Source: Deltaproteobacteria bacterium
GTDB taxonomy: Bacteria > Desulfobacterota > JACPFL01
DNA: 52,478 nt
Assembly (NCBI GenBank): GCA_016183025.1
Contig: JACPFL010000094.1
Coordinates: 1-52,478 of the forward strand
Reading direction: 5' to 3'
Shown here: piece after piece, positions 47,853-52,478 of the stretch
How the letters are laid out: each line of letters begins with the position of its first letter
Position numbering within the stretch: the stretch's first letter is position 1
The notes under the pieces: generated by a model
Databases searched by the model: none
Told to the model about the DNA's origin: nothing
The model's input: only the letters and a program-made list of their open reading frames with translations
Position numbers and translations under genes: made by a program

Positions 47853-48515
47853 CTAGACCTCGGCCCGGCGGGCCGGCTTGACCTCCCCGTGGAAGAGCCA
47901 GGCCTTCACCCCGATCACGCCGTAGGTGGTCCGGGCCAGGGCCGTCCCGTAGTCGATGTCGGCCCGGAGCGTGTGCAGGGGGACCCGCCCCTCCCGGTAC
48001 CACTCGCTCCGCGACATCTCCGACCCGCCCAGCCGTCCCGCGCAGGCGACCTTGATCCCCGTGGCCCCCAGCTTCATGGCCGTGGTCACCGCGCGCTTCA
48101 TGGCCCGCCGGAAGGCGATGCGGCGCTCCAGCTGCAGGGCGATGTTCTCGGCCACGAGCTGGGCATCGGTCTCGGGCCTCCGGACCTCGATGATGTTCAG
48201 GTAGATCTCCTTCTTGATCTTCCCCTCCTGGGTCATCCGTTCGAGCTCTTTCTTCAGGGCCTCGACCTCGGTCCCCTTCTTCCCGATGACGATCCCCGGC
48301 CGGGCGGTGTGGATGTTGATCCGGACCTTGGTGGCCGCCCGCTCGATCTCGATCTTCGAGACCCCGGCGTGGTAGAGCTTCTCCTTGAGGTGCGTGCGCA
48401 CCCGGTGGTCCTCATGGACCAGCTTGGCGTACTCCTGCCGTTCCGCGAACCAGCGGGAGTCCCAGGTCTTGAGGATCCCGAGCCGGAACCCCACGGGATG
48501 GACCTTCTGCCCCAC
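47853..48515 (-). CDS. rpsC: 30S ribosomal protein S3
   Basis: A 220-residue mRNA-entry-channel protein. N-terminal [25 protein letters not shown] domain GXXG loop in [18 protein letters not shown], and the C-terminal domain [44 protein letters not shown] start. Confidence 0.98.
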   Translation of the reverse strand: MGQKVHPVGFRLGILKTWDSRWFAERQEYAKLVHEDHRVRTHLKEKLYHAGVSKIEIERAATKVRINIHTARPGIVIGKKGTEVEALKKELERMTQEGKIKKEIYLNIIEVRRPETDAQLVAENIALQLERRIAFRRAMKRAVTTAMKLGATGIKVACAGRLGGSEMSRSEWYREGRVPLHTLRADIDYGTALARTTYGVIGVKAWLFHGEVKPARRAEV

Positions 48516-48524
48516 GATCGCCTC

Positions 48525-48857
48525 CTACTCCTCGTCCAGCACCACGGTGATGTGGCTCGACCGCTTCAGGACGCGGTGGGCCCGGCCGAAGGCCACCGGC
48601 TGGATCCGCTTGAGCGAGGGCCCCGGCCCCACCTCCACCCGCTTCACGTAGAGCGTGTCCACGTCGATCTTCTGGCTCTGCTGGGCGTTCGCCACGGCCG
48701 ACTTCAGGACCTTGGCGACCACCCGGGCCGCAGCCTTGGGGGTGAAGGCCAGGACGTTCAGCGCCTCGCCGATCTTCTTGCCCCGGATGAGCTCCGCCAC
48801 CAGCCCCACCTTGCGGGGGGGGACCCGCATGAACCGTGCGACCGCCCGCGCCTCCAT
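48525..48857 (-). CDS. rplV: 50S ribosomal protein L22
   Basis: A 110-residue tunnel protein. ARAVARFMRVPPRKVGLVAELIRGKKIGEALNVLAFTPKAAARVVAKVLKSAVANAQQ is the family signature, with the tunnel-lining hairpin near VEVGPGPSLKRIQPVAFGRAHRVLKRSSHITVVLDE. Confidence 0.97.
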   Translation of the reverse strand: MEARAVARFMRVPPRKVGLVAELIRGKKIGEALNVLAFTPKAAARVVAKVLKSAVANAQQSQKIDVDTLYVKRVEVGPGPSLKRIQPVAFGRAHRVLKRSSHITVVLDEE

Positions 48858-48901
48858 CCTCGCCTCGCCTCACGCCCCGGAGGGCCCGCCAGATCGCCCC
48901 G

Positions 48902-49195
48902 CTACCGGCCCGGCCGCTTGACCACCTTGGTCTTCCGGTCCCCCGAGTGACCGTGGAAGGTCCGGGTTGGGGCAAACTCCCCCAGCTTGTGCCCGACCAT
49001 GTGCTCGGTGACATAGACCGGAATGAACTTCCTGCCGTTGTGCACCGCCAGGGTATGCCCCACGAACTCCGGCAAGATGGTCGAGCGCCGGGACCAGGTC
49101 TTCACGACCCGCTTCTGGTTGGTCCGGTTCAGCTCCTCCACCTTCTCCAGCAGATGCCCATCGACGAAGGGCCCCTTCCGCAGTGACCGCCCCAT
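48902..49195 (-). CDS. rpsS: 30S ribosomal protein S19
   Basis: A 97-residue head protein: [74 protein letters not shown]. Forms the usual S13-S19 pair; 12 nt after rplB. Confidence 0.98.
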   Translation of the reverse strand: MGRSLRKGPFVDGHLLEKVEELNRTNQKRVVKTWSRRSTILPEFVGHTLAVHNGRKFIPVYVTEHMVGHKLGEFAPTRTFHGHSGDRKTKVVKRPGR

Positions 49196-49207
49196 CCCAG
49201 GCCCCCC

Positions 49208-50032
49208 CTACCGGCGCCGCTTCACGATGTACCGGTCCGTGGTCCGGCGGCGTCGGGTCTTGTACCCCTTGGTCGGCCACCCCCACGGGCTGACCGGGTG
49301 CGGGTTGCCCTGGGGCGCCTTCCCCTCGCCACCCCCGTGCGGATGGTCCACCGGGTTCATGGCCACCCCCCGCACGTGGGGGCGCCGCCCCAGCCACCGG
49401 GAGCGCCCGGCCTTCCCGATGGAGAGGTTCCCGTGCTCCAGGTTCCCCAGCTGGCCGATGGTCGCCATGCAGTTCAGGTGCACCAGCCGGACCTCGTTCG
49501 AGGGGAGCTTCAGGGTGGCGTACTCTCCCTCCTTGGCGAGGAGCTGGGCGTAGGTCCCGGCGCTCCGGGCGAGCTGCCCCCCTTTGCCGGGCTTCAGCTC
49601 GATGTTGTGCACCGAGGTCCCCAGCGGGACCTCGCGCAGCGGCAGGGCGTTGCCCGGCCGGATCTCCGCCTGGGCCGAGGCCAGCACGCTGTCGCCGACC
49701 CGCAGGTCCTGCGGCGCCAGGATGTAGCGCTTCTCGCCGTCCGCGTAGTGGAGGAGGGCGATCCGGGCGGAGCGGTTCGGGTCGTACTCGATGGCCGCCA
49801 CCCTCGCCGGGATCTCCCGCTTGTCGCGCCGGAAGTCGATCACCCGGTAGTGCCGCTTGTGGCCCCCGCCCCGGAAGCGGACCGTCATCCGACCCTGGTT
49901 GTTGCGTGCCCCGCTGGAGCGCTTGGGCCGGAGCAGCCGCCGCTCCGGGACGGTCTTGGTGATCTCCTCGAAGGTCGACCCGGTCTGGAACCGGCGCCCC
50001 GGCGAGGTCGGTTTGTGCACCTTGACGGCCAT
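49208..50032 (-). CDS. rplB: 50S ribosomal protein L2
   Basis: A 274-residue core protein needed for subunit joining and peptidyl transfer. [61 protein letters not shown] and the conserved His loop [22 protein letters not shown] are all intact. Confidence 0.98.
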   Translation of the reverse strand: MAVKVHKPTSPGRRFQTGSTFEEITKTVPERRLLRPKRSSGARNNQGRMTVRFRGGGHKRHYRVIDFRRDKREIPARVAAIEYDPNRSARIALLHYADGEKRYILAPQDLRVGDSVLASAQAEIRPGNALPLREVPLGTSVHNIELKPGKGGQLARSAGTYAQLLAKEGEYATLKLPSNEVRLVHLNCMATIGQLGNLEHGNLSIGKAGRSRWLGRRPHVRGVAMNPVDHPHGGGEGKAPQGNPHPVSPWGWPTKGYKTRRRRTTDRYIVKRRR

Positions 50033-50033
50033 C

Positions 50034-50324
50034 CTAGGCCCCCTCGAAGAACTCGATCTTCTGGCCCTGGCGGAGCGTCACGACGGCCTTCTTCCAGTCC
50101 GGCCGCCGGCCGGCGAACCGTCCCAGGCGCTTGCGCTTCCCCTCGATGTTCAGCGTCCGGACCTTCGCCACCTTCACCCGGAACAGCTGCTCCACCGCCT
50201 GCTTGATCTCGATCTTGTTGGCGTCCGGGGCCACCTGGAAGACGTACTGGTTGGCGGCTTCCCGCAGGGCCGTGCTCTTCTCGGTGATGAGCGGCCGCAT
50301 GAGCACCTGATGGATGTCCCTCAC
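50034..50324 (-). CDS. rplW: 50S ribosomal protein L23
   Basis: A 96-residue tunnel-exit protein that docks trigger factor and [61 protein letters not shown] overlaps the rplD stop by 4 nt. Confidence 0.97.
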   Translation of the reverse strand: MRDIHQVLMRPLITEKSTALREAANQYVFQVAPDANKIEIKQAVEQLFRVKVAKVRTLNIEGKRKRLGRFAGRRPDWKKAVVTLRQGQKIEFFEGA

Positions 50325-50950
50325 GGCTCGAGCGCTCCTTGGATCTGCTCCAGGGACGGCTCGGTCAGCACGAGGTGCTCGTGGCGGAGCACGTCATAGA
50401 CGTTCAGCCCCTCGGCCCGGAGCACCTTCACGCGGGGGACGTTCCGGGCCGCCCGCTCCAGGGCCGTGTCCGGAGCCGCGGTCACGACCAGCCCGTTCGA
50501 CACGCCCAGCCCCCGCATCACCGCCACGAACCCCTTGGTCTTGCCGTCGGGGACCCGCAGGTCGCGGACGACCAGGAGCCGCCCCTCCTGGAGCTTCTGG
50601 GTCAGCGCGACGCGCAGGGCCGCCCGCCGCACCTTCTTGGGGACCGAGAAGCCATGATCCCGCGGGTGCGGGCCGAAGATGATCCCGCCGCCCCGCCACA
50701 GGGGAGACCGGATGCTCCCGGCGCGCGCCCGCCCCGTCCCCTTCTGGCGCCAGGGTTTGCGCCCACCCCCCGAGACCTCCGCGCGGGTCTTCGTGTCGTG
50801 GGTCCCGGCCCGCCGGCTGGCGAGCTGCATCCGCACCACCTCGTGCAGCAGGTGCCGCTTCACCTCGGCCTCGAAGATCCCGGCCGACACCTCCACCTGG
50901 CCCACCTTGGCCCGGGTGATGTCCAGCACGTCCAGCACCGGCACGGTCAT
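50321..50950 (-). CDS. rplD: 50S ribosomal protein L4
   Basis: A 209-residue protein whose loop reaches the tunnel: [48 protein letters not shown]. In some bacteria L4 represses the S10 operon through its leader, which would lie outside this window. Confidence 0.97.
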   Translation of the reverse strand: MTVPVLDVLDITRAKVGQVEVSAGIFEAEVKRHLLHEVVRMQLASRRAGTHDTKTRAEVSGGGRKPWRQKGTGRARAGSIRSPLWRGGGIIFGPHPRDHGFSVPKKVRRAALRVALTQKLQEGRLLVVRDLRVPDGKTKGFVAVMRGLGVSNGLVVTAAPDTALERAARNVPRVKVLRAEGLNVYDVLRHEHLVLTEPSLEQIQGALEP

Positions 50951-50957
50951 CCTCCCG

Positions 50958-51611
50958 CTAGGCCCGCGCCGCGCGCGCCCCCTGGGGCTTCTTCACGGCC
51001 GGGCGGATCAGCACGTAGCCCCCGCGGGGGCCCGGCACCGATCCCCGGATCAGCAACAGGTGCCGCTCGGGCTGCACGCCCACCACCAGCAGGCTGAGGG
51101 CCGTCACCCGGTCATGGCCCATGTGACCGGGCATGTGGTGGCCCGGCCAGACGCGGGAGGGGTCACTGGAGGCGCCGATGGAGCCGGGGGCCCGGTGGAA
51201 CATGGACCCGTGGCTCATGGGCCCGCCCCAGTAGTTCCAGCGCCGCACCCCGCCCTGGAACCCCTTCCCCTTGCTCGTCCCGGTGACGTCCACATACTCG
51301 CCGGGGTGGAACAGCTCGGCCGAGATCCGTTGCCCGACCTGGAAGACGCCGGGGTCCGCCACCGGGAACTCGCGGAGCAGGGCGAAGGCCTTCTCCCCGG
51401 CCTTCTTCAGGTGGCCCTGGAGGGGCTTGGGGGCCCGCCTGAGCGGGCGCTCGTCGAACCCGAGCTGGACCGCGCCGTACCCGTCCCGCGGCGAGGTCCG
51501 CGTCTGCACCACCGTGCAGGGGCCCGCCTGCAGGACCGTCACCCCGACCAGGCTCCCCACCGCGTCGAACACCTGCGTCATCCCGAGCTTCTTGCCGATC
51601 AACCCGATCAT
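50958..51611 (-). CDS. rplC: 50S ribosomal protein L3
   Basis: A 217-residue early-assembly protein: [31 protein letters not shown], then [57 protein letters not shown] near the peptidyl-transferase centre. ATG 51611, 34 nt after rpsJ. Confidence 0.98.
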   Translation of the reverse strand: MIGLIGKKLGMTQVFDAVGSLVGVTVLQAGPCTVVQTRTSPRDGYGAVQLGFDERPLRRAPKPLQGHLKKAGEKAFALLREFPVADPGVFQVGQRISAELFHPGEYVDVTGTSKGKGFQGGVRRWNYWGGPMSHGSMFHRAPGSIGASSDPSRVWPGHHMPGHMGHDRVTALSLLVVGVQPERHLLLIRGSVPGPRGGYVLIRPAVKKPQGARAARA

Positions 51612-51645
51612 CGTCGTCCCGCCGCAGGGCGCGCCCCCCGGGGCT

Positions 51646-51963
51646 CTACTGCAGCTTGATCTCCACGTCCACCCCGGCGGCCAGGTCGAGCTTCATCAGG
51701 GCGTCCACCGTCTGCTGGGTGGGTTCCAGGATGTCCACCAGGCGCCTGTGCGTCCGGATCTCGAACTGCTCGCGGGACTTCTTGTCGATGTGGGGGGAGC
51801 GCAGCACGGTGTAGCGGTTGATGGACGTGGGCAGGGGGATGGGCCCTGCGACGCGCGCCCCGGTGCGCCGGGCCGTGTCCACGATCTCGTTGACGGACTG
51901 GTCCAGGAGCCTGTGGTCGTAGGCCTTCAGCCGAATCCGGATCTTCTGGCTCGCGTTCGCCAT
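51646..51963 (-). CDS. rpsJ: 30S ribosomal protein S10 (NusE)
   Basis: A 105-residue protein of the head, also the NusB partner in antitermination. [40 protein letters not shown] and [24 protein letters not shown] are diagnostic. 18 nt after tuf, giving the common str-S10 junction. Confidence 0.98.
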   Translation of the reverse strand: MANASQKIRIRLKAYDHRLLDQSVNEIVDTARRTGARVAGPIPLPTSINRYTVLRSPHIDKKSREQFEIRTHRRLVDILEPTQQTVDALMKLDLAAGVDVEIKLQ

Positions 51964-51981
51964 GGCTCACGTCCCCGGGGG

Positions 51982-52478
51982 CTACTCGATGACCTCGCTG
52001 ACCACCCCGGCCCCCACCGTCCGGCCCCCCTCCCGGATCGCAAACCGCAGCTCCTTCTCCATCGCGATCGGCGTGATCAGCTCCACCGCCAGCCCCACGT
52101 TGTCCCCCGGCATCACCATCTCCACCCCCTCCCGCAGCGTCACCACCCCTGTCACGTCCGTCGTCCGAAAGTAAAACTGCGGCCGGTACCCGTTGAAAAA
52201 CGGCGTGTGCCGCCCCCCCTCCTCCTTCGTCAAAATGTACACCTCCGCCTGAAACTTCCGGTGCGGCGTGATCGACCCCGGCTTCGCCAACACCATCCCC
52301 CGCTCCACCTCCTCCTTCTTCACCCCCCGCAGCAGCACCCCGATGTTGTCCCCCGCCTGCCCCTGGTCCAGCAGCTTCCTGAACATCTCCACCCCCGTCG
52401 CCACCGTCTTGCGCGTCGGCCCCAGCCCCACCACCTCCACCTCGTCCGCCACCTTCACCACCCCCCGCTCCACCCGCC
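51982..52478 (-). CDS. tuf: Elongation factor Tu, C-terminal part (5-prime end beyond window)
   Basis: About 165 residues of domains 2 and 3 are present; the GTPase domain lies outside. [79 protein letters not shown] and the end [16 protein letters not shown] are EF-Tu. The internal GTG at 52473 used by the track is not a start. Codon choice is heavily G-ending (GCG, ACG, GGG, CCG), unlike the neighbouring ribosomal genes, which use more C-ending codons. Confidence 0.98.
   Translation of the reverse strand, partial: RVERGVVKVADEVEVVGLGPTRKTVATGVEMFRKLLDQGQAGDNIGVLLRGVKKEEVERGMVLAKPGSITPHRKFQAEVYILTKEEGGRHTPFFNGYRPQFYFRTTDVTGVVTLREGVEMVMPGDNVGLAVELITPIAMEKELRFAIREGGRTVGAGVVSEVIE

Overview
The window is about 52.5 kb of uniformly GC-rich bacterial chromosome. 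Its makers are those of a diderm: LptD, an O-antigen-ligase-type polymerase and an outer-membrane TPR/beta-barrel protein. It also carries the archaeal/deep-branching type fructose-1,6-bisphosphate aldolase/phosphatase, a trp operon fused to the ribosomal superoperon, and C+ zinc forms of S4, S14, L36 and adenylate kinase. This combination resembles Methylomirabilota (NC10/Rokubacteria) or a related uncultured lineage, probably from a metagenome. That placement is inference; no rRNA is present to prove it.

Layout. (1) 1-4634 is the only accessory-looking part. It holds a truncated coiled-coil membrane protein on the minus strand, then on the plus strand a small membrane protein, a FecR-domain protein with an Ala/Lys-rich tail behind a sigma-54-type promoter, a detached AKD-repeat segment, and a TPR/outer-membrane-barrel protein. 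(2) 4646-24364 (minus) reads from a near-consensus promoter at 24364: lepA, lepB, pyrB (own promoter, attenuator and fused PyrI-like zinc domain), carA, carB, greA, recG, then lipA (broken), an aminotransferase gene (frameshifted), hom, thrC, a 47-codon ORF, a membrane TPR protein, an ABC-2 permease and an O-antigen ligase/TPR protein. (3) 24383-26254 holds a ROK sugar kinase and a nucleotide-sugar epimerase. (4) 26424-31790 holds a metallo-beta-lactamase-fold phosphodiesterase-like protein, folC, lptD, a 13-codon ORF with an excellent Shine-Dalgarno, and fbp. (5) 32038-52478 is one head-to-tail block: tuf (partial), S10, spc and alpha operons with secY-adk-map-infA-rpmJ, running after 19 bp into trpDCFBA.

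Most minus-strand genes are coupled by 4-nt ATGA/GTGA overlaps, so the block is organised for co-transcription. Pyrimidine (pyrB-carAB), threonine (hom-thrC), tryptophan, folate and gluconeogenic functions are mixed with envelope biogenesis. Customary partners are absent: trpE/trpG, accD, pyrC and the ATPase of the ABC permease.

The most interesting signals are: the FecR/repeat/TPR-barrel locus with its sigma-54 promoter and switch-like leader; the pyrB leader attenuator that lies inside an ORF in frame with pyrB, together with the PyrI-type zinc tail; the MAKVWYTVPWIVG micro-ORF ahead of fbp; and three genes (lipA, aminotransferase, epimerase) that have each lost a conserved core segment, which is either real decay or an assembly artefact.
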